Source of the DNA: Sphingomonas aerophila
GTDB lineage: Bacteria; Pseudomonadota; Alphaproteobacteria; Sphingomonadales; Sphingomonadaceae
Length of the DNA stretch: 64,000 nt
Assembly: GCF_014199305.1 (NCBI RefSeq)
Contig: NZ_JACIJK010000001.1
Coordinates: forward strand, 310,001 to 374,000
Reading direction: 5' to 3'
Both the position numbers and the translations under genes were made by a program. The notes under the pieces are model-generated. The model ran no database searches. It was not told where the DNA came from and saw only the letters and a program-made list of their open reading frames with translations. Every line of letters starts with the position of its first letter. Position 1 is the stretch's first letter. This document shows, piece by piece, positions 38,787 through 47,433 of the stretch.

Positions 38787-38853
38787 GGCCGGGGCAACAA
38801 GCGCGCCTGTTGCGCCGTTGTGGCCCGACCAGCGCAATCGAGGATCCGTTGTC

Positions 38854-40635
38854 ATGGCCAAGCTCACCAGCGACTTCTTTGTCGAACGGCTGAAGGCGTG
38901 GGGCGTGACCCGCATCTTCGGCTATTCAGGTGACGGCATCAACGGCGTGCTGGGCGCGCTGCAACGGGCCGAGAAAAAGGGTGAGGGCATCGACTTCATC
39001 CAGGTCCGTCATGAGGAGATGGCCGCCTTCATGGCGACGGCCCATGCCAAGTTCACCGGCGAGATCGGGGTCTGCCTGTCGACCGGCGGGCCGGGCGCGA
39101 CGCATCTGATCACCGGGCTGTATGACGCCAAGCTGGACCATGTTCCCGTGTACGCGATCGCCGGCCAGGCGGAGACGAGCTCGCGCGGCTCAAACTACCA
39201 GCAGGAATTGAACCTCGACCGGCTGTTCTCCGACGTCGCGGGTTACGTTCAGGAGGTCGCCAAGCCCGCGCAGACCCGCCATGTCGTCGACCGCGGCTTT
39301 CGTGTGGCGCTGTCGGGCAACACGGTCGCCGCAATCGTGCTGCCCAAGGACGTGCAGGACGAGGCGATGGAGCAACCGCCCGTCGAGCACGGCTACACCC
39401 GCTCCGGCCCCGGCTACACCCGCCCGCGCGTGATTCCGTACGAAGCGGACCTGATCCGCGCGGCGGAGGTGCTGAACGCGGGGGAAAAGGTCGCGATCCT
39501 GATCGGTGCGGGCGCGCGGGACGCGGCGGACGAGGTGGTGGCGGCGGCCGAGCGGCTGGGCGCGGGCGTCGCCAAGGCGCTGCTGGGCAAGGACGTGCTG
39601 CCCGATGACCTGCCCTTTGTCACCGGCGCGATCGGGTTGCTCGGCACCAAGCCGTCATGGGACCTGATGCAGGGCTGCGACACGCTGTTGATGATCGGCA
39701 CCGGCTTTCCCTGGGCGGAGTTCCTGCCCCAGGACGGCGCCGCGCGGGCAGTGCAGATCGACATCGACGCCGCCATGCTGGGGCTGCGCTATCCGGTGGA
39801 GGTGAACCTGCACGGCGGCGCGCGCGAAACGCTGGAAGCGCTGCTGCCGCTGCTCGAACGCAAGGCCGACCGCGACTGGCAGAACAAGATCGCGCGCGAG
39901 ATGGACAGCTGGCGCGAGACAATCCGGGAGCGCGCCATGGCAGCCGCAAACCCGGTCAACCCGCAGCGCATCGTGTTCGAAATGTCGCCCCTGCTGCCCG
40001 ACGACGCCATCGTCACCTCCGATTCGGGTAGCTGCTGCAACTGGTATGCACGCGACTGGCAGGTAAAGCGCGGGCAGCGCGGCAGCTTGTCGGGCGGGCT
40101 CGCGTCTATGGGCGCGGCGGTGCCCTATGCGATCGCGGCCAAGTTCGCGCATCCGACCCGGCCCGTGGTGGCGTTGGTCGGTGACGGCGCGATGCAGATG
40201 AACAACCTTGCCGAGATGATCACGGTGCAGAAATATTGGGAGCGCTGGGCCGATCCGCGCTTCGTGGTCTGTGTGTTCAACAACGAGGATCTGAACGAGG
40301 TGACGTGGGAACAGCGGGTGATGGAGGGCAACCCCCGCTTCGCGACCACGCAGGACCTGCCCAACGTGCCTTATGCGCGCTTTGCCGAAATGATCGGGCT
40401 CAAGGGCATCTATGTCGACGATCCCGACAAGCTGGCGGGCGCATGGGCCGAGGCGCTGAGTGCCGACAGGCCTGTGATCCTGGAGGTGAAATGCGACCCC
40501 GAGGTCGCGCCGCTGCCGCCGCACCTGACGATCAAGGAAGCCAAGGCCTTCATGACGTCGATGGCGCATGACGAGGGTGCCGGGCATATGTTGAAGGAGA
40601 CGTTCCGCCAGCTGGCCAAGGAAGTGACCGGGTGA
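38854..40635 (+). CDS. Thiamine-diphosphate enzyme of the pyruvate oxidase type
   Basis: This 593-residue three-domain enzyme resembles PoxB and acetolactate synthase. The N-terminal Pyr domain carries VRHEEMAAFMA, with the catalytic Glu, and STGGPGATHLITGLYDA. A central Rossmann-like domain has ILIGAGARDAADE. The C-terminal PP domain has VGDGAMQMNNLAEM followed about 25 residues later by CVFNNEDLNEVTWE, the GDG-NN metal motif. Such orphan enzymes are usually annotated as thiamine pyrophosphate-requiring proteins and may oxidise or decarboxylate pyruvate. The actual substrate is not shown. No acetolactate synthase small subunit is adjacent. Confidence 0.9.
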   Translation: MAKLTSDFFVERLKAWGVTRIFGYSGDGINGVLGALQRAEKKGEGIDFIQVRHEEMAAFMATAHAKFTGEIGVCLSTGGPGATHLITGLYDAKLDHVPVYAIAGQAETSSRGSNYQQELNLDRLFSDVAGYVQEVAKPAQTRHVVDRGFRVALSGNTVAAIVLPKDVQDEAMEQPPVEHGYTRSGPGYTRPRVIPYEADLIRAAEVLNAGEKVAILIGAGARDAADEVVAAAERLGAGVAKALLGKDVLPDDLPFVTGAIGLLGTKPSWDLMQGCDTLLMIGTGFPWAEFLPQDGAARAVQIDIDAAMLGLRYPVEVNLHGGARETLEALLPLLERKADRDWQNKIAREMDSWRETIRERAMAAANPVNPQRIVFEMSPLLPDDAIVTSDSGSCCNWYARDWQVKRGQRGSLSGGLASMGAAVPYAIAAKFAHPTRPVVALVGDGAMQMNNLAEMITVQKYWERWADPRFVVCVFNNEDLNEVTWEQRVMEGNPRFATTQDLPNVPYARFAEMIGLKGIYVDDPDKLAGAWAEALSADRPVILEVKCDPEVAPLPPHLTIKEAKAFMTSMAHDEGAGHMLKETFRQLAKEVTG

Positions 40636-40653
40636 TGACCGCGCCGGCCCCTC

Positions 40654-41106
40654 TCAGCGCTGGTCGAAGTCGTCGCCCTCGCTGCCCCGCAGCCGCGACC
40701 AGAGCGCGTCCGTTCCCGCTTCCTGCGCGCGGTTCACGAATTGGGAGGCGACCAGCCACCCCTTGAGCGGGCGCAGCGGCAACAGGCAGCCGAGCAGCAT
40801 GATCGGCAGCGACGTGAACAGGTGCACCCACCAGGGCGGGTCGAACTTCACCTGAATCCACACCACGATGAAGGCGAGCGGGAAGGCGACGATGCAGAGC
40901 GAGAAAAAGGCGGGGCCGTCGTCAGGTGCCGCGAAGCGGTAGTCGAGGCCGCACACCTCGCACCGATCGGCGATCTTCAGCCACGATTTGAACATGTGGC
41001 CCTTGCCGCAGCGGGGGCACAGGCCCTTCCAGCCGCTTTCCATGATCCAGCGGAACTTGGCCTTGCCGGTATCGAGCGGTGGCCGTTCTGGCGTGTCGGG
41101 CTCCAT
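40654..41106 (-). CDS. DUF983 zinc-ribbon membrane protein
   Basis: This 150-residue protein has an N-terminal zinc ribbon with two CxxC pairs (GLCPRCGKGHMFK and DRCEVCGLDY). Two membrane helices follow (ALCIVAFPLAF region and HLFTSLPIMLLGCLL). The DDGPAFF segment is typical of DUF983. In several proteobacteria these genes lie near cytochrome oxidase assembly genes, but none is present here. It converges on the ThDP enzyme, 18 bases apart. The role is unknown. Confidence 0.9.
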   Translation of the reverse strand: MEPDTPERPPLDTGKAKFRWIMESGWKGLCPRCGKGHMFKSWLKIADRCEVCGLDYRFAAPDDGPAFFSLCIVAFPLAFIVVWIQVKFDPPWWVHLFTSLPIMLLGCLLPLRPLKGWLVASQFVNRAQEAGTDALWSRLRGSEGDDFDQR

Positions 41107-41180
41107 GCGGGTTCAGTAGGCGCGGGGGCCGGCGCGTCAACTCGCATGGGTTAGGAATGGCGACGGCCGTACGCGAATGG

Positions 41181-41696
41181 TCAGCCACCCAGCGCGGTGC
41201 GGATCGGGTCGAGAGAGCGCGACAGGAAATCGTGGATTTCGATGGCGCCGAACACGGCCGCGGCCGCTGCGACGCTCGCGATTGAGTCGTACTGGAACAG
41301 GGAAGACAATCGGCGGTGGCGCTCGATGCGCCGCGCAACCGCGGCGTCTGCCATGTGGCGTGCCTGCGCGCGACGCTCGGCTGATCCGGCGGGTGCACTG
41401 GCGCGGCGCGGCTCGCTGATCAGCGATTCAACGCTGATGCGGTCCTGGGTCCGCACGCCAAAGAAGCGGTCCCGTTTCCACGCGACCCGCGCGATGATGA
41501 CGAGTGAGCCGCGCCGGATATCGACATAGCTGCCCAGCGGCGGCGGGTTGTCGGACGCGATCAGCAGGCCGCGGGACGACAGGTTGTGGATGCAACCGTC
41601 CGACCAGATGCCTTTCAGGTTCAGGCGGCAGGGCACCACCACCCGGGTGCGCGGTTCGCGCGGGCGCAGGCCCGACGGCATCAACGTCGTCAGCAT
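41181..41696 (-). CDS. PilZ-domain protein
   Basis: This 171-residue protein has an N-terminal PilZ domain. RxxxR-type basic residues are present in RPREPRTRVVVPCRLN, and the NLSSRGLLIASDNPPPLGSYVDI strand matches the D/NxSxxG motif that binds cyclic di-GMP. The C-terminal 70 residues contain a charged helix (AERRAQARHMADAAVARRIERHRR) and a hydrophobic Ala/Val stretch. It may act as a c-di-GMP receptor, but the target is unknown. It is a single gene between DUF983 and nadB. Confidence 0.85.
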   Translation of the reverse strand: MLTTLMPSGLRPREPRTRVVVPCRLNLKGIWSDGCIHNLSSRGLLIASDNPPPLGSYVDIRRGSLVIIARVAWKRDRFFGVRTQDRISVESLISEPRRASAPAGSAERRAQARHMADAAVARRIERHRRLSSLFQYDSIASVAAAAAVFGAIEIHDFLSRSLDPIRTALGG

Positions 41697-41766
41697 CTAA
41701 AGGTCGCCCGCCAGCCCATCGACCGGGACGGCTAACGTCATGTTCGCAACGAAAGGTTAGCGTTGC

Positions 41767-43353
41767 TTACGGAACCAGAACCGTATCGACCGGATCGGGA
41801 GCCGTGTCGGGATAATCGAGCGTATAGTGAAGCCCGCGGCTTTCGTGGCGATGCAGGGCCGACCTGACGATCAGGTCCGCGGTCTGGAGCAGGTTCCGCA
41901 GCTCGATCAGGTCGGGCGTGACGCGGAAATGGCCGTAATAGTCGGCGACCTCCTCCGTCATCAGCTTGATGCGGCTGGCGGCGCGCTGAAGGCGCTTGGT
42001 GGTGCGCACGATGCCGACATAATTCCACATGAAGCGGCGAATTTCGGTCCAGTTCTGCTGGATCACCACCTCCTCGTCCGAATCGGTGACGCGGCTTTCA
42101 TCCCAGGGGCGAATGGCAGGGGGCGGCGGCAGGTCGTCCCACGCTTCTGCGATGCTGCGCGCGGCGGCTTCTCCGAACACGAAGCATTCAAGCAGCGAAT
42201 TCGATGCGAGCCGGTTGGCACCATGCAGCCCCGACTGGGTGCATTCACCCGCGGCGTACAGGCCGGGCAGGTCGGTACGCCCGCCGCGATCGATCACCAC
42301 GCCGCCACAGGTATAATGCTGCGCGGGGACGACCGGGATCGGCTGGCTGGTCATGTCGATCCCCAGCCCGATCAGCTTGTCATGGATGTTCGGGAAATGC
42401 GCCCGGACGAAGTCGGGCGGCATGTGGCTGATGTCGAGATGGACATGGTCGAGGCCATAGCGCTTGATCTCCGCGTCGATCGCGCGGGCGACCACGTCAC
42501 GCGGCGCGAGCTCCAGCCGTTCGGGATCGTAGGATTCCATGAAGCGCTTGCCCGTCACCGGGTTGATCAGCCGCCCGCCCTCGCCACGCACGGCTTCGGT
42601 GATCAGGAAATTCTTGACCTGGAGATTGTACAGGCAGGTCGGGTGGAATTGCATGAATTCCATGTTCGACACCCGCGCACCCGCACGCCATGCCATGGCG
42701 ATGCCGTCCCCGGTCGCACCGCGCGGGGCAGTGGAGAACAGGTAGGTGCGCCCCGCCCCACCTGTCGCCAGCACTGTGGCGCGGCCGGTGTGGAGGTTGA
42801 CCTGGCCGCTGCGCCGATCAACCGCATACACGCCCCACACATGGCCCGCGCCCGAATAGCGCACCTCGTGCCGGCTGGTGGCAAGGTCGATTGCGACCTG
42901 ATCGGGTACCAGCGTGATGTTGGGGTGCGCTTCGGCCGCCTTTTGCAACGCCTCCTGCAACGCCCAGCCGGTAGCGTCCGCGACGTGAACGATGCGCCGG
43001 TGCGAATGGCCGCCCTCTCGCGTCAGGTGCAGCGCGTTGCCCTCGGTCGCGAATGGCACGCCAAGTTTCTGCAAGCGCTCGATCGCAGCGGGCGCGCTTT
43101 CCACCACGAACTCGACAACACCGCGGTTGTTCAGGCCGGCGCCGGCGACCATCGTGTCCCCGACATGGTTCTCGAACGTATCGCCCGGTTCCAGCACCGC
43201 GGCGATCCCGCCCTGCGCCCAGGCCGTCGATCCTTCGTTCAACGCGCCCTTGGCAAGCACGGTGACATGGAAGCGCGTCGCAAGGTTCAGTGCCGCAGTA
43301 AGGCCCGCCGCGCCCGAGCCGATGACAAGGACGTCCGATGTGGTGCTGGTCAT
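41767..43353 (-). CDS. nadB: L-aspartate oxidase
   Basis: This 528-residue flavoprotein oxidises L-aspartate to iminoaspartate, the first step of NAD synthesis. The FAD-binding start is VLVIGSGAAGLTAALNLA, and the GSTAWAQGGIAAVL segment is characteristic of NadB. The QFHPTCLYN strand, HYTCGGVVIDRGGRTDLPGLYAAGEC and GLHGANRLASNSLLE (FAD/substrate) follow. nadA and nadC are not adjacent in this window. The ATG at 43353 fits family N-termini. It is divergent from the TM2 gene across 59 bases. Confidence 0.96.
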   Translation of the reverse strand: MTSTTSDVLVIGSGAAGLTAALNLATRFHVTVLAKGALNEGSTAWAQGGIAAVLEPGDTFENHVGDTMVAGAGLNNRGVVEFVVESAPAAIERLQKLGVPFATEGNALHLTREGGHSHRRIVHVADATGWALQEALQKAAEAHPNITLVPDQVAIDLATSRHEVRYSGAGHVWGVYAVDRRSGQVNLHTGRATVLATGGAGRTYLFSTAPRGATGDGIAMAWRAGARVSNMEFMQFHPTCLYNLQVKNFLITEAVRGEGGRLINPVTGKRFMESYDPERLELAPRDVVARAIDAEIKRYGLDHVHLDISHMPPDFVRAHFPNIHDKLIGLGIDMTSQPIPVVPAQHYTCGGVVIDRGGRTDLPGLYAAGECTQSGLHGANRLASNSLLECFVFGEAAARSIAEAWDDLPPPPAIRPWDESRVTDSDEEVVIQQNWTEIRRFMWNYVGIVRTTKRLQRAASRIKLMTEEVADYYGHFRVTPDLIELRNLLQTADLIVRSALHRHESRGLHYTLDYPDTAPDPVDTVLVP

Positions 43354-43412
43354 GACGGCGAGCGATTGCGTCCGGCGACAGCTTTGTCAAAAGGTGACGC
43401 AGGGAGGCAATC

Positions 43413-43868
43413 ATGCGCGGACAGATTCTCGGGGTGGATACACGGGCGGGCGAAGGGCAGATCGCGGGCGAGGACGGCCGCCGCTATGCGTTCCGGCCAG
43501 AGGATTGGGCCCATCGCGGCGAGCCGGCGATCGGGCTGCAGGTCGACTTCGAACCCGAGAACAGCCGGGCGCTCAGCATCTTTCCGGTTCCGGGGGCGCA
43601 GCCGGTCGCAACGCAGATGTACCCCGCGGCCCCCCGAGAGCCGACCACCAGCAAGAACAAGATCGTCGCCGCATTGCTGGCGTTCTTTCTGGGCGTGCTG
43701 GGCGTGCATCGCTTTTACCTCGGCCGAACCGGCTCTGGAATCGTGATGCTGGTGCTGACGGTCACCGTGATCGGTACGCTGATCACCGTGCCCTGGTCCT
43801 GGGTCGACACCATCCGCTATCTGGTCATGTCCGACCGCGACTTCGCGCGCCGTTTCGGGAACGACTAG
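43413..43868 (+). CDS. TM2-domain membrane protein with cold-shock-like N-terminal domain
   Basis: This 151-residue protein has two parts. Residues 1-60 (MRGQILGVDTRAGEGQIAGE, DGRRYAFRPEDW, GLQVDFEPE) follow the pattern of a small OB-fold, cold-shock-like domain. From about residue 75 comes a TM2 module: KIVAALLAFFLGVLGVHRFY, a LGRTGSGIVMLVLT helix and the DTIRYLVM ending. TM2 proteins often act in envelope or lipid-linked processes, and this fusion recurs in proteobacteria. The ATG at 43413 has AGGGAGG 5 bases upstream. Confidence 0.87.
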   Translation: MRGQILGVDTRAGEGQIAGEDGRRYAFRPEDWAHRGEPAIGLQVDFEPENSRALSIFPVPGAQPVATQMYPAAPREPTTSKNKIVAALLAFFLGVLGVHRFYLGRTGSGIVMLVLTVTVIGTLITVPWSWVDTIRYLVMSDRDFARRFGND

Positions 43869-44014
43869 GCTGGTAGTGGCTCGGTCAAGGTAGCCGATAC
43901 TCTGCTCCAACCAACGACTTTAGGCGAACGAAGATCTTGCGCGGTTTCGGGCGAAGTGCCCACGGATCGGCCTGCCGGGCCGGTTAGAAGGGGCCCGTTC
44001 ATCTTGCGTTGCAG

Positions 44015-44038
44015 GGCGGGTACTTAGAAACACCCGCC
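44015..44038 (+). promoter_or_regulatory. Hairpin in the leader of the carboxypeptidase gene
   Basis: A perfect 7-bp stem, GGCGGGT-ACTTAGAAAC-ACCCGCC, ends about 30 bases before the start of the D-Ala-D-Ala carboxypeptidase. It could be a regulatory leader structure or an operator. The rest of the 200-base gap from 43869 shows nothing recognisable. Confidence 0.4.
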
Positions 44039-44068
44039 TTCAGGGCCGAGTGGGTGAGCAACTCAGAT

Positions 44069-44953
44069 ATGATGTCGATTGGCAGGCGGGCACTGATCGT
44101 CTTCTGTTCCGTCCTTGTTTGTGCGACCGGGGCGCCGGCCCGCGTGCAGCCACAAGGCGGAAGCCGGGTTACCGAGATCCTGGTCGACGCGTCGAACGGG
44201 AAAGTGCTTTTCGCCCGTTCACCCGATGCGCTGCGCCGGCCGGCATCGCTGACCAAGATGATGACGCTCTATCTGGCGTTCGACGCGTTAAAGGCCGGGC
44301 GCCTGCGAACTGGCGACATGATCAGGATTTCCGCGCGCGCCGCTCGACAGCCGGCATCGCGCCTGGGGGTTCGGAGCGGGTCGACGATCGAGGTGCGCCA
44401 GGCCGTGCGCGCGATTGCCGTGTCGTCCGCCAACGACGTCGCCGTCGCCCTGGGGGAGAAGCTGGGTGGGACGGAGGACCGTTTTGCACGGTTGATGACC
44501 GCCAAGGCGCATCAGCTTGGGCTGCGGCACACGCGCTTTGCCAATGCCACGGGCCTGACCAACCCGGGTAACGTGACCACGGCCAGGGACATGGCAACCC
44601 TGTCGATGGCCCTGCTGCGCGATCATCCGCGCGACTACGCCGTGTTCGCCACCCGCTCCGTTCAATGGCAGAAGCGGCGGATCGCAAACCACAACCACCT
44701 GCTCGGCAGGGTTCCGGGCGTTGATGGGATCAAGACGGGCTACACGGCGGATGCCGGTTACAATCTTGCCGCATCGTCCCGACGCAAGGGCCGGCGCCTG
44801 GTCGCGGTGGTGCTGGGCGAGAAGTCTGTTGTGGATCGCGATGTGCGGGTATCCAACCTGCTTCAGCTTGGCGCAGAACAGCCGCGGGCAAGGCCGGGCA
44901 AGGCGGCTCGGGTCGCAGGCGCTTCGAGCGGAAAGCGGCTGGCGAGGCGCTAG
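44069..44953 (+). CDS. D-alanyl-D-alanine carboxypeptidase (S11 family, PBP5-like)
   Basis: This 294-residue periplasmic enzyme trims the terminal D-Ala of peptidoglycan stem peptides. It has a signal peptide (ALIVFCSVLVCATGAPA). The active-site triad motifs are S60-L-T-K63, SAN in VSSANDVAVALGE, and KTG in DGIKTGYTADAGYNL. It lacks the long C-terminal beta domain and amphipathic anchor of PBP5; only a basic tail remains (RPGKAARVAGASSGKRLARR). Two ATG codons, at 44069 and 44072, are possible. It is transcribed alone. Confidence 0.92.
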   Translation: MMSIGRRALIVFCSVLVCATGAPARVQPQGGSRVTEILVDASNGKVLFARSPDALRRPASLTKMMTLYLAFDALKAGRLRTGDMIRISARAARQPASRLGVRSGSTIEVRQAVRAIAVSSANDVAVALGEKLGGTEDRFARLMTAKAHQLGLRHTRFANATGLTNPGNVTTARDMATLSMALLRDHPRDYAVFATRSVQWQKRRIANHNHLLGRVPGVDGIKTGYTADAGYNLAASSRRKGRRLVAVVLGEKSVVDRDVRVSNLLQLGAEQPRARPGKAARVAGASSGKRLARR

Positions 44954-45114
44954 TCCGGACGGGATCCAGCTTGCGCGCCGCACCCATTGCGGCCACCCTC
45001 CAGCCAGAGCGCAGGTCGAAGCCGGATGCAGCGACATTTGCGCCTGTAGAAAAGGACGATGCCGCAAAGGGTGCCAACCCGGGCGGCTTGGATGGTCAGC
45101 CAGGAGGTGGTGCA

Positions 45115-45768
45115 ATGATCGGTGCCGTTCTTGTCACGCTCATGCTCGCGCAAAGCCAGATCCCGCAGCAGAGCGATCCTCCTTACGTTTCCGCTTCTCC
45201 GACCCGGCCCGGTGAAGCCCAGCGGCCGTTTGCGGGGCGGATGCCCTCTGATCCTGCCTCGCTCGTGCAGATGCAGGCATTCGGGCGCTGCGTTGCCCGT
45301 CATGCTCCGACAAAGGCAGCGGCCCTGCTGCGCATGAACTTCACCGAGCCCCAATTCGGCTCTGCGGTGCGCAAGCTGGCGTGGTCCGACAACGGGTGCG
45401 TGCCGCGCGGCAAGCGGGCGCAGTTCGCCCCCGAGCTCTTCGCCGGGGCAATGGCGGAGGAACTGCTGTCCCACACCACGAACATGGCCAGCGCGCTGAC
45501 CTATGATCCGTCCAGGCCGCCCGTGAAGGCAATGAATGACAGCGACCTCGTCGCCTCCTGCGTCGCGCGGACGTCGCCTCGCGACGTGGCGGCCCTGTTC
45601 GCGACTCCCCCGGCGAGCGCTGCCGAGGCGACCGCGATTCGTGGGCTGACCCCGGTCGTCGAGCGATGCGTTGCCGATGGTCGGCAAGCGCGCTTCAACA
45701 AGCCCGGGCTCCGCGCCATTCTGGCAACGGCGTTCTTCCGCATCGTTCAGTCCGGAACGTCTGCCTGA
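45115..45768 (+). CDS. Exported protein with two tandem Cys-pair domains
   Basis: This 217-residue secreted protein has a short N-terminal hydrophobic segment (MIGAVLVTLMLAQ). The mature part contains two copies of one domain. Copy 1 has Cys59 and Cys95, and copy 2 has Cys149 and Cys185; the cysteines are 36 residues apart in both. CVARHAPTKAAALL matches CVARTSPRDVAALF, and CVPRGKRAQFAPEL matches CVADGRQARFNKPGL. Disulfide bonds within each copy are likely. Similar unnamed proteins seem common in sphingomonads. AGGAGG precedes the ATG by 7 bases. The function is unknown. Confidence 0.8.
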   Translation: MIGAVLVTLMLAQSQIPQQSDPPYVSASPTRPGEAQRPFAGRMPSDPASLVQMQAFGRCVARHAPTKAAALLRMNFTEPQFGSAVRKLAWSDNGCVPRGKRAQFAPELFAGAMAEELLSHTTNMASALTYDPSRPPVKAMNDSDLVASCVARTSPRDVAALFATPPASAAEATAIRGLTPVVERCVADGRQARFNKPGLRAILATAFFRIVQSGTSA

Positions 45769-45777
45769 GCCATCAAC

Positions 45778-45806
45778 GCCTGACGCCAGCGTGCTGGCAG
45801 TCAGGC
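45778..45806 (+). terminator. Strong hairpin after the Cys-pair protein gene
   Basis: A nearly continuous 13-bp stem forms from GCCTGAC-GCCAGC and GCTGGC-A-GTCAGGC, with one bulged A and a tight GT turn. It begins 9 bases after the stop at 45768. No T-run follows. Confidence 0.6.
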
Positions 45807-45853
45807 ATGATCGGGCGGTTGCCGCCTCGGGCGGGTGCGGCGTAGCTGTCGGC

Positions 45854-46264
45854 ATGACATCGTTTCCGACGCTGCGGGTTGCCCGCCCGACCGACGACCT
45901 TGATGCCCTCCTCCCCTTTTACCGGGACGGGCTTGGCTTCGACCTCCTGTACCGGTTCGCGGATCATGATGGCTTTGACGGCGTCATGCTCGGCCGTGAA
46001 GGGGCGCCTTACCATTTCGAGTTCACGCGGGCGCACGCTCACCGGGTGGGACGGGCACCGACGGCCGACAATCTGCTGGTCTTCTATCTTCCCGACGATG
46101 CCGAGTGGGGCAGGGCCGTCGACCGGATGCAGGGGGCGGGGTTCCGGCCGGTTCCGGCGTTCAACCCTTATTGGGATCGCGCTGGGCTGACGTTCGAGGA
46201 CCCGGACGGCTATCGCGTCGTGCTCCAGCATGCCCGATGGGGCGCCTCTGAAGGGCCAGGCTAA
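45854..46264 (+). CDS. VOC-family (glyoxalase/bleomycin resistance-like) protein
   Basis: This 136-residue protein has the vicinal-oxygen-chelate pattern: LRVARPTDDLDALLPFYRDGLGFDLLYRF at the start. YHFEFTRAHAHRVGRAP follows, and the end strand is GLTFEDPDGYRVVLQ, whose DPDG turn is typical. The family includes metal-dependent isomerases, dioxygenases and resistance proteins; the activity here cannot be assigned. The ATG at 45854 is family-like. Its stop overlaps the convergent SnoaL-like gene by four bases. Confidence 0.87.
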   Translation: MTSFPTLRVARPTDDLDALLPFYRDGLGFDLLYRFADHDGFDGVMLGREGAPYHFEFTRAHAHRVGRAPTADNLLVFYLPDDAEWGRAVDRMQGAGFRPVPAFNPYWDRAGLTFEDPDGYRVVLQHARWGASEGPG

Positions 46265-46626
46265 GATGCCGGGTCGAAGAAGAACCAGTGTTCGTGGATC
46301 TGGCCGTCCACGATCCGTGCCGCGTCCGCACCGCTGACGATTGTCTGGCCGGGAGGACCGCCACGCCACCGTGTCACCGCGACGCCATGATGGCCGAGAG
46401 TCGCTCCGGTGACCTCGAACCGGAAACCGGGCGGCATGTCGGCAAGCACGCCTGCCACGACGGCCGAGATCGCTTCGTCGCCCGTCACGGTCCGCTCGGG
46501 TTCATGGATGCGGGCATCCGGATGATAGATTTCGCGGATCGCACTCAGCCGCCTGGTATCGTCGTGCTCGTTCCAGACACGATTAATGGCCGCATCGAGA
46601 AGGTCGGTTATGCTTGCATCCGGCAT
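46261..46626 (-). CDS. NTF2/SnoaL-like protein
   Basis: This 121-residue protein fits the nuclear transport factor 2-like superfamily. An N-terminal helix (ITDLLDAAINRVWNEHD) is followed by IREIYHPDARIHEPERTVTG. Beta strands (FRFEVTGATLGHHGVAVTRWRG) and a conserved end, ARIVDGQIHEHWFFFD, complete the cone fold. Such proteins may be small isomerases, cyclases or binding proteins. The start at 46626 is chosen by domain boundary; the longer frame upstream is antisense-like. It lies 68 bases after the HPP gene, on the same strand. Confidence 0.85.
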   Translation of the reverse strand: MPDASITDLLDAAINRVWNEHDDTRRLSAIREIYHPDARIHEPERTVTGDEAISAVVAGVLADMPPGFRFEVTGATLGHHGVAVTRWRGGPPGQTIVSGADAARIVDGQIHEHWFFFDPAS

Positions 46627-46694
46627 GGCGGCCCCGCTCCAAAGCCCCGGAACGCACCGGGCGGACGGATCATGCGCGATGCGCGGAAGCGCGG

Positions 46695-47417
46695 CTAGGG
46701 GCGGGAAATCCTGCTGCCATTTGCGCTGGAGATCGGGCGAGGACCATTCACCGCCGCCGGGCCCTTTCGCTTCAACCGACGCCGTTCGGCCGCATGGTGC
46801 TCTACCCGGGCCAGCAACTGCTCCAGATCTTCGCGATCGATGTCGAAGGCTTCGTGCATGTCGGCCAGCGCGGCGTCCAGGTCCTCCGGGTGACGATCCG
46901 GCGGGGCGACGGGGACCGGGCGATGCGGATAGCTGTGCCCGGAGAAGCGATGGAAAGCGAGGCCCGCGAGGGTCAGCAGCACCGCGTTGAGCGCAACGGG
47001 CGTGAAGGGAAAGGCAAGCCCCGCCGCCGCCACGACCGGCCCGCCGATCACCGCCGTCAACGCCGCCGCGCCGCCGGGCGGGTGCAGGCATCGCAACAAC
47101 GACATGATCGCGATCGCGCCACCCACCGCCACCGCCGCCGCGATCGTGACGTCGCCGATCAGCCGCGCCGCGATCACGCCGACCAGCGCGGATACGGTGT
47201 TGCCGCCGATCACCGACCATGGCTGGGCAAGCGGGCTGGCCGGCACCGCAAAAATCAGCACGGCAGATGCCCCCATCGGCGCGACCAGCAGGGGCAACGG
47301 CCCTGGCCCCAATGCCAGGCGCGTGACGAGGTACGTGACGGCGATCCCGGCCAGCGCGCCAAGGCCTGCGAGCATCTGATCGCGCTGGGTCGCACCCGGC
47401 AGGAAGACGCCAATCAT
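46695..47417 (-). CDS. HPP-family membrane protein
   Basis: This 240-residue protein contains an HPP domain of four helices: PLLVAPMGASAVLIFAVPASPLAQPWSVI, then VGGAIAIMSLLRCLHPPGGAAALTAV with the eponymous His-Pro-Pro. HPP proteins of plants and cyanobacteria transport nitrite in plastids; bacterial members are uncharacterised. A charged C-terminal tail of about 75 residues (EDLDAALADMHEAFDIDREDLEQLLARVEHHAAERRRLKRK) is likely helical and cytoplasmic. It follows the ABC ATPase gene by 16 bases. Confidence 0.9.
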   Translation of the reverse strand: MIGVFLPGATQRDQMLAGLGALAGIAVTYLVTRLALGPGPLPLLVAPMGASAVLIFAVPASPLAQPWSVIGGNTVSALVGVIAARLIGDVTIAAAVAVGGAIAIMSLLRCLHPPGGAAALTAVIGGPVVAAAGLAFPFTPVALNAVLLTLAGLAFHRFSGHSYPHRPVPVAPPDRHPEDLDAALADMHEAFDIDREDLEQLLARVEHHAAERRRLKRKGPAAVNGPRPISSANGSRISRP

Positions 47418-47433
47418 CGAAGTCCGGCGCCTG

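Noticed and set aside
44954..45114. Possible coding extension of the Cys-pair protein upstream of its ATG
   Set aside because: The frame is open, but the AGGAGG site and hydrophobic leader place the start at 45115.
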